Notes: a model not told the origin generated them from the letters alone. A stretch of 64,000 nucleotides of DNA from Mycolicibacterium vulneris (GCF_002104765.1 NZ_NCXM01000019.1:62001-126000), one strand, 5' to 3'; shown: positions 47,693 to 56,047, numbered from the stretch's first letter. Made by a program: numbers and translations.

Positions 47693-47765
<73 letters not shown>

Positions 47766-47909
47766 TCGCGGTTGGCAGGCCAACCTGCGCTTACCTACCG
47801 GGGCCTACATGACACGCGCGCCTTCCGATTGCTCGACTCACGGAAAGCGCGCTAATGCTGGGAAAACCCCGAGGACCGAGTGTACATCGACGCGCGAGTC
47901 AGATACTAA

Positions 47910-48410
47910 TTACGCCGTTCTGACGACCTGGCCGGACTCGGGGTCCCAGCGCAGGTTCGCGGAGTTGTCGGCGTACTGGCCCATCAGCGTGGTGTAGGCC
48001 TCCAGGACCACCTCACCGTGCTCGTTGGTGCAGATGTTCTTGGTGACCACGATGTCGGCGCCGAAACGCTCGTCCACCGATTGGATCTCCATCCGCGCCC
48101 ACAGCTTGTCGCCGGCCTTGATCGGCTTGGCGAACACGAACCGCTGGTCGACCTGGACGATCACCAGCGTCTCCATACCGATGTCGACATGCCGGAAGAA
48201 GTCCAGCTGGACCAGCTTGGCGAAAATCGTCCCGAAAGTCAGCGGCGCGACGATCGCGTCATGACCGAGGTCGGCGGCAGCGTCTTCCTCGAAGTGGGCC
48301 GGGTGCCGGTTGTTGGTGGCGAGTGCGAACTGGCGCAGTTGTTCCCGCCCCACAACGAAGTAGTCCGGGTAGCGCCAGATCATCCCCCTGATGTCTGTTT
48401 TGAGCGCCAT
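47910..48410 (-). CDS. hadC: (3R)-hydroxyacyl-ACP dehydratase subunit HadC
   Basis: A 166-residue single hot-dog protein. The N-terminus MALKTDIRGMIWRYPDYFVV and the segment VQLDFFRHVDIGMET identify HadC. It pairs with HadB to dehydrate long-chain (meromycolate) FAS-II intermediates; HadC is the substrate-stabilising subunit without the catalytic dyad. It begins 3 bases after hadB, in the order hadA-hadB-hadC. M. tuberculosis HadC is the same size. Relevant to thiacetazone and isoxyl resistance in general; no known resistance change was specifically checked. Confidence 0.96.
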   Translation of the reverse strand: MALKTDIRGMIWRYPDYFVVGREQLRQFALATNNRHPAHFEEDAAADLGHDAIVAPLTFGTIFAKLVQLDFFRHVDIGMETLVIVQVDQRFVFAKPIKAGDKLWARMEIQSVDERFGADIVVTKNICTNEHGEVVLEAYTTLMGQYADNSANLRWDPESGQVVRTA

Positions 48411-48413
48411 GGG

Positions 48414-48842
48414 CTATGCGAGTATTGCGGACGCGATGGCCCTGCCGAAGATCTTCTTGCCGCCGGTGGTGGCCGTGAGCGCGATGGTCACGGACTTGGT
48501 CTCGGGATCGGCGGACTTGACCCGGCCGTTGAATACCAGTTCGGCGCCCTTCCCGTCGTTGGGCACCGGCACGACGGCGGTGAACCGCACGTTGTACTCG
48601 GTCACGGCACCTGGGTCACCGATCCACGCGGTGACATAGCCGCCGCCGATGCCCATGGTCAGCATGCCGTGCGCGATCGCCGTGTCCAGGCCGACGACCT
48701 TGGCCATCTCGTCGTCCCAGTGGATCGGATTCAAGTCGCCAGAGACGCCCGCGTAATTCACCAGATCCTGCCGGGTCAGCGGGTAGGTCTTCTCCGGAAG
48801 CAGGTCACCCACCTTCACGGAGCTGAACTCACGCAGTGGCAT
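48414..48842 (-). CDS. hadB: (3R)-hydroxyacyl-ACP dehydratase subunit HadB
   Basis: A 142-residue catalytic hot-dog subunit. The hydratase-2 motif DLNPIHWDD carries the catalytic Asp36 and His41. It is nearly identical to M. tuberculosis HadB. ATG at 48842 gives MPLREFSSVKVG and overlaps the end of hadA by 14 bases, indicating translational coupling. A longer upstream frame reads through hadA in the wrong frame. It works with HadA for shorter chains and HadC for longer ones in FAS-II. Confidence 0.97.
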   Translation of the reverse strand: MPLREFSSVKVGDLLPEKTYPLTRQDLVNYAGVSGDLNPIHWDDEMAKVVGLDTAIAHGMLTMGIGGGYVTAWIGDPGAVTEYNVRFTAVVPVPNDGKGAELVFNGRVKSADPETKSVTIALTATTGGKKIFGRAIASAILA

Positions 48843-49308
48843 CAGTAAATCCCTCTTCTCCATCCTCGCCGGCACGGCCCGCCAGGGTCGTGTAGGTCTC
48901 TTGCACGACGTCACCGGCTTCGTTGGTGATGACATTCTTGGTGACGATGATCTGGGTGCCGTGCGACACACGCACCGAGTCCACATAAACGTCGCAGTAA
49001 AGCTTGTCCCCGGCCACGAGCGGCGCGAAGTACTTCAGCACCTGGTCGACCTGAACGATCTGGGCGTCGTGGACGGCGATGTTGGCGTACTTGAAGAAGG
49101 CCGTCTGCGCTTGGTAGCCGAACACGCAGACGAACGTTAGCGGGGCGAGCAGTCCCTTGTAGCCGAGTTCGGCCGCCGCCTTCTCCTCGAAGAACCAGGC
49201 ATCGTCGTTCTGCACGGCCGTCGCGTGTTCGCGGATCTTCTCCCGCTCCACCTCGTAATGATCGGGGTAGCGGTAGTGCATCCCGACGATGCTCTCGGAT
49301 AACGGCAC
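48829..49308 (-). CDS. hadA: (3R)-hydroxyacyl-ACP dehydratase subunit HadA
   Basis: A 159-residue hot-dog subunit, starting VPLSESIVGMHYRYPDHYEV. It has GYKGLLAPLTFVCVFGY and IVQVDQVLKYF, as in M. tuberculosis HadA. GTG at 49308; a TAGTTT box ends 7 bases upstream, so the mRNA is probably leaderless. HadA supports the catalytic HadB in early FAS-II elongation and is the target of activated thiacetazone (Cys61 in M. tuberculosis). The Cys of FVCVFGY is at that position here. Confidence 0.96.
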   Translation of the reverse strand: MPLSESIVGMHYRYPDHYEVEREKIREHATAVQNDDAWFFEEKAAAELGYKGLLAPLTFVCVFGYQAQTAFFKYANIAVHDAQIVQVDQVLKYFAPLVAGDKLYCDVYVDSVRVSHGTQIIVTKNVITNEAGDVVQETYTTLAGRAGEDGEEGFTDATA

Positions 49309-49315
49309 GGTTCTT

Positions 49316-49321
49316 AAACTA
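49316..49321 (-). promoter_or_regulatory. -10 element for leaderless hadABC
   Basis: TAGTTT on the minus strand is followed by seven bases (aagaacc) and then the hadA GTG. No ribosome-binding site lies in between, consistent with a leaderless transcript. A TTGACT sequence at 49330-49325 is too close to act as its -35. Confidence 0.5.
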
Positions 49322-49356
49322 CCTAGTCAATTGGAGTAAACGCCCGCGGGTGACCG

Positions 49357-49524
49357 CTAGCGCGTCTCCCGATGCGCCTGGTGCTTACCGCAGTTGGGGC
49401 AGAACTTCTTCAGCTCCAGTCGGTCCGGGTCGTTCCGGCGGTTTTTCTTGGTGATGTAGTTACGGTGCTTGCACACCTCGCATGCCAAGGTGATCTTCGG
49501 CCGTACGTCAGTACTGGAAGCCAT
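49357..49524 (-). CDS. rpmG: 50S ribosomal protein L33 (zinc-binding form)
   Basis: A 55-residue protein: [20 protein letters not shown] at the start and [17 protein letters not shown] at the end. The two CxxC pairs (CEVC and CPNC) make a zinc ribbon, the C+ form used when zinc is sufficient. It matches M. tuberculosis RpmG2 in length and position between hadA and tRNA-Met. It is encoded on the same strand as hadABC, 48 bases upstream of hadA. Confidence 0.95.
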
Positions 49525-49570
49525 GACGGTTCTCTCTCGATTCCTTCAAAAAAGCTGTGCTGTTGTGTTG

Positions 49571-49644
<74 letters not shown>

Positions 49645-49696
49645 TCTAGCCACCCCTTCTGGGGCCGGGGCCGCCACGCCTGCTCGGCGTCCGCCG

Positions 49697-49769
49697 AGCC
49701 CCCTAACGGAATCGAACCGTTGACCTTTTCCTTACCATGGAAACGCTCTACCGACTGAGCTAAGGGGGC
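49697..49769 (-). tRNA. thrT: tRNA-Thr (GGT anticodon)
   Basis: A 73-base cloverleaf on the minus strand: acceptor GCCCCCT/AGGGGGC, D-arm GCTC...GAGC, anticodon GGT within CCATGGTAAGG, and T-loop GGTTCGATT. It lies 52 bases upstream of tRNA-Met, and the two tRNAs followed by rpmG may be co-transcribed, as in M. tuberculosis. Confidence 0.95.
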
Positions 49770-49961
49770 CGTTCACCCGAAGCGATCAGTCCGCGCGGGC
49801 CTAAAAGAGGGTACAGCCTGGCTCGCAGCGGAACCAAACCACGGGCGTTCGGGAGCTCCACCGCCGTTGCGGCGAGGTTGCCACCTTCTTCTTCAAGCGC
49901 CAACAGTACCCACCAGATACCGGCCGGACCGGGCCCGAAGCGGCGGTGTCGCTCAGGGTCC

Positions 49962-49967
49962 TAGTCT
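49962..49967 (+). promoter_or_regulatory. -10 element for leaderless glyoxalase gene
   Basis: TAGTCT is followed by six bases (ggtcac) and then the GTG at 49974. The spacing predicts transcription starting at the start codon. The 49770-49961 stretch upstream holds no other recognised feature. Confidence 0.5.
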
Positions 49968-49973
49968 GGTCAC

Positions 49974-50687
49974 GTGCCCGAGGACCGGCTGTACTTTCGT
50001 CAACTGCTCTCCGGCCGCGACTTCGCTGCCGGCGACATGATCGCGACGCAGATGCGCAACTTCGCCTACCTGATCGGCGATCGGCAAACCGGTGACTGCG
50101 TGGTCGTCGACCCGGCCTACGCCGCAGGCGATCTGCTCGACGCGCTCGAGGCCGACGGCATGCATCTGTCCGGCGTGCTGGTGACCCATCACCACCCCGA
50201 CCACGTGGGTGGATCGATGATGGGGTTCGCGCTGGCCGGCCTGGCCGAACTGCTGGAGCGGGCACCCGTGCCGGTGCACGTCAACACCCATGAGGCACTG
50301 TGGGTTTCGCGAGTCACCGGGATAGGCCTGGGCGATCTGACCTCCCACGAGAACCATGACAAGGTCAGCATCGGCGACATCGAGATCGAGTTGCTGCACA
50401 CCCCGGGCCACACGCCGGGCAGCCAGTGCTTTCTGCTCGAGGGCCGCCTCGTCGCCGGTGACACGCTGTTCCTGGAGGGCTGCGGGCGCACCGATTTCCC
50501 CGGCGGGGACTCCGACGAGATGTACCGCAGCCTGCAGCGGCTCGCGACCCTGCCCGGTGACCCGACGGTTTTTCCGGGCCACTGGTATTCGGCGGAGCCC
50601 AGCGCCTCGCTCTCGGAGGTCAAGCGTTCCAACTATGTGTACCGGGCCTCCGACCTTGATCAATGGCGGATGCTGATGGGCGGCTGA
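49974..50687 (+). CDS. Metallo-beta-lactamase fold hydrolase, glyoxalase II type (Rv0634c-like)
   Basis: A 237-residue binuclear metal hydrolase. The ligand motif THHHPDH is at 71-77, followed by HTPGHTPGS, GDTLF and VFPGHWYS, giving the complete glyoxalase II-like metal set. M. tuberculosis Rv0634c has the same length. As mycobacteria use mycothiol, the natural thioester may be a mycothiol conjugate; that is inference. GTG at 49974 fits the leaderless promoter just upstream. Confidence 0.92.
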   Translation: MPEDRLYFRQLLSGRDFAAGDMIATQMRNFAYLIGDRQTGDCVVVDPAYAAGDLLDALEADGMHLSGVLVTHHHPDHVGGSMMGFALAGLAELLERAPVPVHVNTHEALWVSRVTGIGLGDLTSHENHDKVSIGDIEIELLHTPGHTPGSQCFLLEGRLVAGDTLFLEGCGRTDFPGGDSDEMYRSLQRLATLPGDPTVFPGHWYSAEPSASLSEVKRSNYVYRASDLDQWRMLMGG

Positions 50688-50757
50688 GCTTCCCAGGGAT
50701 CGCTCGGTCACCACCATCCGGCGGCCGCCCCTGTGATATAAGCGGAGGGTGGATTCC

Positions 50758-51591
50758 ATGGGTTGGATCCAGGACAGCTGGCATGATGTCACGCACGTCG
50801 GGTCCAGCACCTGGATAGCGTGGGCAGCGTGGGCGGCAATCGTCCTGGCGATCGTCACGCTGATCTTCACCAACAGCCAGATCAACCGCAATCGCCGCGC
50901 GGCGGCCGGGCAGACGCGCCCCCAGGTCGCGATGTTCATGGAGCCGCATTCCGCCGACTGGCACGTGATCGAACTCGTCGTCCGGAACTTCGGCCGAACC
51001 GCGGCCTACGACATCGGGTTCTCCTTCGCCAATCCCCCCACGGTGGCCGAATACGAGAACGCCAGCGACGGCTACGCCGACGTCGTCGAACTGCGGCTCC
51101 CCCGCGAGCTGCCGATGCTGGCACCCGGCCAGGAGTGGCGCATGGTGTGGGATTCCGCGCTCGACCGCGCCGAGATCGGCAGCGGCATCGAATCCCGCTT
51201 CACCGGCACCCTGACCTACTACGACCGGCCCGATCATCCGCAGGGCCGGCGGTTCTGGGAGCGGGAGCGCTCGCCGCTGCACACCGACGTCGTGCTGGAC
51301 TGGGACGCCCTGCCGCCCGTCCAGCGCATCGAGTTGATGACCACCCATGACCTGGCGAAGCGGGAGAAGGAGAAGCTGGAGCTGCTGCGCGGCCTGCTGA
51401 CCTATTTCCACTACGCCAGCAAAGAAACCCGCCCCGAGGTGTTCCGCAGCGAGATCGAACGGATCAACGCCGCGGTCCGGGAAACCCAAGACAGATGGCG
51501 CACCCGCCAACTCGACGAACCCACCGATGTGAGCCTGCGCTGGAGTAACGCCGAAGACGAACTGGGCAAACACCACAGCCAGCCCGCCTGA
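50758..51591 (+). CDS. Single-pass membrane protein (Rv0633c-like)
   Basis: A 277-residue protein of unknown function. One transmembrane helix near the N-terminus (about 20-42, STWIAWAAWAAIVLAIVTLI) is followed by a soluble domain with beta character (VIELVVRNFGRTAAYDI...) and a charged C-terminal part (KREKEKLELLRG). ATG at 50758 is chosen for the GGAGGG 8 bases upstream; GTG at 50749 is the alternative. It follows the glyoxalase gene and precedes echA3 by 16 bases, as in M. tuberculosis. No enzymatic motif is recognised. Confidence 0.8.
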   Translation: MGWIQDSWHDVTHVGSSTWIAWAAWAAIVLAIVTLIFTNSQINRNRRAAAGQTRPQVAMFMEPHSADWHVIELVVRNFGRTAAYDIGFSFANPPTVAEYENASDGYADVVELRLPRELPMLAPGQEWRMVWDSALDRAEIGSGIESRFTGTLTYYDRPDHPQGRRFWERERSPLHTDVVLDWDALPPVQRIELMTTHDLAKREKEKLELLRGLLTYFHYASKETRPEVFRSEIERINAAVRETQDRWRTRQLDEPTDVSLRWSNAEDELGKHHSQPA

Positions 51592-51607
51592 CGGCAAGGA
51601 GCAACCG

Positions 51608-52303
51608 ATGAACGCCCCGGTCCACTACAGCATCAAGGATTCCATCGCCGTCATCAAGATGGACGACGGCAAGGTCAATGCGCTGGGCCCCACCATGCAG
51701 CAGGCTCTGAACGACGCGATCGACACGGCCGAGGCGGACAACGCCGGCGCGGTGGTGATCACCGGCAACGGCCGGGTGTTCAGCGGCGGCTTCGACCTGA
51801 AGATCCTGACCTCCGGGGAGGTACAGCCCGCGATCGACATGCTGCGCGGCGGGTTCGAGCTGGCGTATCGCCTGTTGTCCTTCCCCAAGCCGGTGGTGAT
51901 GGCGTGCACCGGTCATGCCATCGCGATGGGGGCGTTCCTGTTGTCGGCGGGCGACCACCGGGTGGCCGCGCACGCCTACAACATCCAGGCCAACGAGGTC
52001 GCGATCGGCATGGTGATCCCCTATGCCGCCCTGGAGATCATGAAGCTGCGGTTGACGCCGTCGGCCTACCAGCAGGCCAGCGGGCTGGCCAAGACCTTCT
52101 TCGGTGAAACCGCGCTCGCCGCAGGCTTTATCGATGAGATCGTGCTGCCGGAGGTGGTGGTCGACCGCGCCATAGAGGCCGCGCGGGAATTCGCCGGCCT
52201 GCATCAGCGCGCGCACGCCGCCACCAAGTTGCGCACCCGGGCCGACGGCCTGGCGGCCATCCGCGCCGGCATCGACGGGATCGAAGCCGAATTCGGGGTG
52301 TGA
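51608..52303 (+). CDS. echA3: Enoyl-CoA hydratase/isomerase family protein EchA3
   Basis: A 231-residue crotonase-fold protein, short for the family, as in M. tuberculosis EchA3. The oxyanion-hole segment GRVFSGGFDLKIL and the second segment CTGHAIAMGAFLLSAGDHR are present. A Glu in the usual first catalytic position is retained in IQANEVAIGMVIPYA, unlike EchA4 and EchA5 in this window. AAGGAGCAACC precedes the ATG. Probably translated with the preceding membrane protein gene. Confidence 0.92.
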   Translation: MNAPVHYSIKDSIAVIKMDDGKVNALGPTMQQALNDAIDTAEADNAGAVVITGNGRVFSGGFDLKILTSGEVQPAIDMLRGGFELAYRLLSFPKPVVMACTGHAIAMGAFLLSAGDHRVAAHAYNIQANEVAIGMVIPYAALEIMKLRLTPSAYQQASGLAKTFFGETALAAGFIDEIVLPEVVVDRAIEAAREFAGLHQRAHAATKLRTRADGLAAIRAGIDGIEAEFGV

Positions 52304-52397
52304 ACCGCTGAGGGCCGGTTTTCTCCGCCCACGCCGCGGCGGGCAACACCACGTCGGCAGTCCAGGAAGATGTAGGGGTCGGGTCGCGCGGAACCCG

Positions 52398-52874
52398 GTG
52401 GCTCCACGGCTTTTTCGGGCACGTGCACTGTTGCACCGCTCGGAACGCAAGCTGGCGCACGGGTTCAACGTGATGGCCGCGCGCCACCACAGCGACCAGG
52501 ACATCTATCACCTCGCCCGCGACATGGCCCGCTGGTCGCAGGGGCACGTCGGCGAGCCGGCGCGGCACGGCCGCCACTATGCGCTGCGCCTGTCCGCCGA
52601 CCCACGCACCTCCGCAGTCACCGGTTTCGTGCAGTCGCGGATGAGCGGCCTGCTGCGGCACCGCCCGGAGCCGGGCCTGGCGCTGCTCGCCGACCTGCAC
52701 CGGCTGTCGGCGGGCGTCTCGCTGGATTGGGAGCTGCTGGCCCAGGGTGCGCAGGCCGCCAAGGATTCCGAACTGCTGCGCCTGACGTCGCGCTGTCACC
52801 CCGAGACGTTGCGCCAGATGCGCTGGGCCAACGCGATGCTCAAAGAGCTTTCCCCGCAAGTCTTGATGAACTGA
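52398..52874 (+). CDS. Helical protein of unknown function
   Basis: A 158-residue protein, if started at GTG 52398. I do not recognise the family. It is predicted mostly alpha-helical and rich in His, Arg and Leu (NVMAARHHSDQDIYHLARDM; LLADLHRLSAGVSLDWELLA), and ends in a Leu-rich helix. Coding-quality codon use (G/C third positions throughout) and the terminator 7 bases downstream support a real gene. There is no signal peptide. A start further downstream (ATG in NVMAARHH) is possible. No M. tuberculosis gene is expected between echA3 and recC, so it belongs to an added block. Confidence 0.65.
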   Translation: MAPRLFRARALLHRSERKLAHGFNVMAARHHSDQDIYHLARDMARWSQGHVGEPARHGRHYALRLSADPRTSAVTGFVQSRMSGLLRHRPEPGLALLADLHRLSAGVSLDWELLAQGAQAAKDSELLRLTSRCHPETLRQMRWANAMLKELSPQVLMN

Positions 52875-52880
52875 AACAGC

Positions 52881-52915
52881 GAACGCGGTGGTCGCCACTG
52901 GCCGCCACCGCGTTC
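52881..52915. terminator. Bidirectional terminator between unknown gene and cynS
   Basis: A perfect 11-bp stem GAACGCGGTGG/CCACCGCGTTC (52881-52891 with 52905-52915) with a 13-base loop. It lies between convergent stops at 52874 and 52985 and is followed by CCCTTCGCC on the + strand. Confidence 0.8.
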
Positions 52916-52984
52916 CCTTCGCCTCCTCGCACGCCAGTCTGGCACGCGCGCGCCGTGGCGTCACGCCACTCGGGCGGCCTCTTG

Positions 52985-53440
52985 TCAGTCCCGCGCCTCG
53001 ACCCATTGATAGGGAAGGAACTTCCCGTCGAACGTCACCACGACCCGGTCGCCGGACGAGTGCGGCTTCTTCTGCACGTCGAGGCTGAAGTTGATGGCGC
53101 TCATGATGCCGTCGCCGAACTGTTCGGCGATCACCTCCTTGAGCGCGCCGCCGTACACCTGCAGGGCCTCGTAGAAGCGGTAGATAGTGGGGTCGGTGGG
53201 GACCGCGGTGGGCAGGCCGCCACGCATCGGGGCGGCGGCCAGCACCGGCACCGCCGAGTCGTCCAGCTTCAGCTTCCCCGCCAGAACCTTGGCCTGCTCC
53301 ACCGGGATCGGGTGCTGGCCGAGCAACGCCGCCGTGGTCCACATCAGCGGCCTGTCGATCGCGTCCGCCAGCTGTTGCCAAGTCAGCCCCTCGCGCAGCC
53401 GGGCGATGACGACCTGTTCGGTGATTTCGGTTCTGTTCAT
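52985..53440 (-). CDS. cynS: Cyanate hydratase (cyanase)
   Basis: A 151-residue enzyme converting cyanate and bicarbonate to ammonia and two CO2 through carbamate. The catalytic residues align with E. coli Arg96, Glu99 and Ser122 as Arg88, Glu91 and Ser114 (a constant offset of 8), in TDPTIYRFYEALQVYG and GIMSAINFSLDV. The N-terminal domain is helix-turn-helix-like (GLTWQQLADAIDRPLMW) as in all cyanases. ATG at 53440 (MNRTEITEQ) is chosen. There is no cynT (carbonic anhydrase) or cynX neighbour. Not present at this locus in M. tuberculosis. Confidence 0.95.
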   Translation of the reverse strand: MNRTEITEQVVIARLREGLTWQQLADAIDRPLMWTTAALLGQHPIPVEQAKVLAGKLKLDDSAVPVLAAAPMRGGLPTAVPTDPTIYRFYEALQVYGGALKEVIAEQFGDGIMSAINFSLDVQKKPHSSGDRVVVTFDGKFLPYQWVEARD

Positions 53441-53464
53441 GGCCCCAAGCATGCCCGCCGGATC

Positions 53465-54220
53465 TCAGTCCGGCTTGGTCGCGCTGACCAAGCGCGTGGA
53501 GAACCAGGGCCCGCCGTACCACATCCGCCAGCCGACGTTGCGCCGGCGCACGTCGCGCCAGCCGAGTTCGCGCAGCCGGGCGGCGTGTTGACGCGTCTCC
53601 CACAGGTCGGCGATGGCAAGCCGGCCACCCGGCCGCAGCACGCGCACGGCTTCGTCGAGCGCGCTGCGCCTGCCGGCGTGACCTGGAATGTTGTGGATGG
53701 CGAGGTTGCTCACGATCACGTCGACGCTCTCGTCGGGCAGCGGCAGCGCGGTCATGTCTGCGGTGTGCAACTCGATGCGGTCGGCGACGTCCTCGGCCAC
53801 CGCGTTGGCCAACGTGGCCTGCTCGGAGTTGCCGGTCTGGTCGGCCTGCCACAGGTCGACGCCGATCGCGCGGCCCCGCGGCAACCGCTTGGCCGCCGCC
53901 AGCAGCACCGCGCCGCGCCCGCAGCCGAGGTCGAGCACCGTTTCGTCGCCCGCGAGCCGCAGGTCGCGCAGAACCCGTTCCCAGACAACGAATTTCCCGG
54001 CCCGGGTGGCGTACATGTACAGGACCACCGCACCCACGATCCCCGCGGAGGACACCGCGGCCAACGCCGCCCAAAGCCGCCTGCCGCGCGCCCAGCCGAT
54101 ACCCGCGAACACGGCCAGGGCGGCGGCTTGAGCGCCGATGCCTATCGCCTGTGCGCGCGCCGAGACGGTGTGAAAGGAACCGTCGACCCCGTAATCGCCC
54201 TGGTGGTCATGCACGCCCAT
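53465..54220 (-). CDS. Membrane-anchored class I SAM methyltransferase
   Basis: About 251 residues. Two predicted transmembrane helices (near residues 24-42 and 50-70 of the chosen frame) precede a class I methyltransferase domain with the SAM motif VLDLGCGRGAVLLAA, acidic loop VDLWQ, ADMTALP and VIVSNLAIHNIPG. Such membrane-anchored enzymes often act on quinones, lipids or chemotoxins; the substrate is unknown. The start is uncertain: ATG at 54220 was chosen, but GTG at 54214 has AAGG at better spacing and TTG at 54238 is also in frame. It ends 24 bases before cynS starts, so co-transcription with cynS is likely. Confidence 0.78.
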   Translation of the reverse strand: MGVHDHQGDYGVDGSFHTVSARAQAIGIGAQAAALAVFAGIGWARGRRLWAALAAVSSAGIVGAVVLYMYATRAGKFVVWERVLRDLRLAGDETVLDLGCGRGAVLLAAAKRLPRGRAIGVDLWQADQTGNSEQATLANAVAEDVADRIELHTADMTALPLPDESVDVIVSNLAIHNIPGHAGRRSALDEAVRVLRPGGRLAIADLWETRQHAARLRELGWRDVRRRNVGWRMWYGGPWFSTRLVSATKPD

Positions 54221-54265
54221 CACCTTACGACTCGACAAGTCGCCGAAGGTTTTTCGCGGTGGCGA

Positions 54266-54781
54266 TCACCAACGGCCGTGGTGCACGACCTCGGCGAACG
54301 GCCGCCGGTTCGGCTTGCGGATCGGGGTGAGCGGCCGATCGGCGGGATAGCCGACGCCCAGCAGGAAGGCCACCAGGTATTCGTCGGGCACGCCGAGGAT
54401 CACGCGCGCCTTGTCCTGGTCCCCCACCGACGAGTGGCCGGTCCCGATGCCCAGGTCCGTGGCGGCGATCATCATCGCCATGGTGGCCTGGCCGACGTCG
54501 TAGTTGTCGGTGATGACCCGCCGCTCGTCGGGCGGCACCGGGACCACGATGGCGATCGCGGCCGCGGCCGCGGCGATGTGGCGCGCACCCCGCCAGACCG
54601 TGGACAGCTCGGCCAGCCGGTCACGGTCGGTGACGATGACGAAGTCCCACGGCTGACGGTTCTTGGCCGACGGCGCGCGCCAGCCGGCCTCGGCAATGCG
54701 GTCCAGGTCCTCGGCCGGTACCGGCTTCGGTTGGTACTCCCGCACGTTGCGACGTGCGCAGAGCGCGTCCCAAGCTTCCAT
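54266..54781 (-). CDS. Nitroreductase family protein
   Basis: A 171-residue FMN-dependent oxidoreductase. The nitroreductase signature RRNVREYQPKPV is followed by APSAKNRQPWDFVIV (FMN-binding) and GIGTGHSSVGD. The family reduces quinones or nitroaromatics with NAD(P)H. The size is typical of small nitroreductases (170-200). The ATG at 54781 is preceded by GGAGGGAG; a TTATCT box (54815-54810 on the minus strand) is a possible -10. It may lead a unit with the methyltransferase and cynS (45-base gap after it). Confidence 0.88.
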   Translation of the reverse strand: MEAWDALCARRNVREYQPKPVPAEDLDRIAEAGWRAPSAKNRQPWDFVIVTDRDRLAELSTVWRGARHIAAAAAAIAIVVPVPPDERRVITDNYDVGQATMAMMIAATDLGIGTGHSSVGDQDKARVILGVPDEYLVAFLLGVGYPADRPLTPIRKPNRRPFAEVVHHGRW

Positions 54782-55113
54782 CTGGCTCCCTCCAGCGACT
54801 GTTTTCCCAGATAAACCGGCGTAGGATCGGGTGAATTCCCAGGCAGGGATTGCGCGTTCGCCCGTAGTCTAGCTCCGGTAAGTGTGAGTGGACGGATGCC
54901 AACGTACCCAAATACCTTGGGCCACAGTTAAACACGATTTTTTCTGCGAGGGCGGCCACCGCCGCGGTGGCCATGCGATGCCGGACCGACCCAGTTTGCC
55001 GGACTGCCGCTCGGGTTCGATCGCCACGTTTCCGGGAAGCCGTGGTGAACCAATCGAGCGGCCGTCTCGTGGACAACCGAATGGCCCCGGACTCAGAAAG
55101 GTGGATATCCGCC
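54782..55113. other. Divergent intergenic region upstream of the extra methyltransferase gene
   Basis: These 330 bases lie between the divergent nitroreductase and mycolate methyltransferase genes. A possible -10 TAGGAT is at 54822-54827 for the + direction, without a good -35. A small hairpin CCCAAATACCTTGGG is near 54907-54921. The frame open upstream of the methyltransferase (from 54967) has no family match. No other gene is supported. Confidence 0.45.
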
Positions 55114-55980
55114 GTGGCAGAGCACCTGACGCCGCACTTCGAAGAGGTACAGGCCCATTACGACCTGTCCGACGACTTCTTCCGGTTGTTCCTCGACCCC
55201 ACCATGACCTACAGCTGTGCATATTGGGATCGCAACCGGGACATCTCGCTGGAAGAGGCGCAGATGCGCAAGATGGACCTCTCGCTGGGCAAGCTGGGTC
55301 TGCGCCCGGGCATGACGCTGCTGGACGTGGGGTGCGGCTGGGGTGGCACCATGCGCCGCGCGATCGAGACGTACGACGTGAACGTCGTCGGTCTGACCCT
55401 GTCCGAACACCAGGCCGCGCACGTGCAGCGGGCGTTCGACGCCATGAACACCGAACGCAGCAGGCGGGTGCTGCTGCACGGCTGGGAGGAGTTCTACGAG
55501 CAGGCGGACCGGATCGTGTCCATCGGCGCGTTCGAGCATTTCGGCTACGACCGCTACGACGACTTCTTCGCGATGGCCTACCGCACCCTGCCCGAGGGCG
55601 GGGTGATGCTGCTGCACACCATCACCATGCTCACCGCCCCACAGATCCTCGAACGCGGTCTGAAGCTGACCGACGAGGAGACCAGCTTCAACGAATTCAT
55701 CGGCACCGAGATCTTCCCGGGCGGCCAGTTGCCGGCGATCGAGATGGTGGAGTTCCACGCGTCGAAGATGGGGTTCAACCTCAAGCGCAGGCAGTCGCTG
55801 CAGCTGCACTACGCCCGGACCCTGGACCGCTGGGCGGAGGCCTTGCGGGCGCGCCACAGCGAGGCCGTCGAGATCCAGTCCGAAGAGGTCTACCAGCGCT
55901 ACATGCGGTATCTGACCGGCTGCGCCAACGCATTCCGGGTCGGATACATCGACGTCAACCAGTTCACGCTGGCCAAGTAG
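55114..55980 (+). CDS. Cyclopropane mycolic acid synthase paralogue (additional copy)
   Basis: A 288-residue SAM-dependent methyltransferase of the MmaA/CmaA/PcaA family. It has HLTPHFEEVQAHYDLSDDFF, YSCAYWDRNRDISLEEAQ (the W-D-R-N insertion differs from the others), LLDVGCGWGGTMRRA and IGAFEHFGYDRYDDFF, and ends DVNQFTLAK. By eye it resembles MmaA2, PcaA and MmaA3 but matches none exclusively. GTG at 55114 gives the family's normal N-terminus; GAAAGG lies 12 bases upstream. It lies next to recC, a site with no such gene in M. tuberculosis, giving this window four mycolate methyltransferases in two loci. Confidence 0.9.
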   Translation: MAEHLTPHFEEVQAHYDLSDDFFRLFLDPTMTYSCAYWDRNRDISLEEAQMRKMDLSLGKLGLRPGMTLLDVGCGWGGTMRRAIETYDVNVVGLTLSEHQAAHVQRAFDAMNTERSRRVLLHGWEEFYEQADRIVSIGAFEHFGYDRYDDFFAMAYRTLPEGGVMLLHTITMLTAPQILERGLKLTDEETSFNEFIGTEIFPGGQLPAIEMVEFHASKMGFNLKRRQSLQLHYARTLDRWAEALRARHSEAVEIQSEEVYQRYMRYLTGCANAFRVGYIDVNQFTLAK

Positions 55981-56047
55981 CGCCGCGCCGGCCAGCCGGG
56001 CGACACACTGCGGGCCGGAAGCGCCCACCCGCGTCGGTGTTCGGGTT

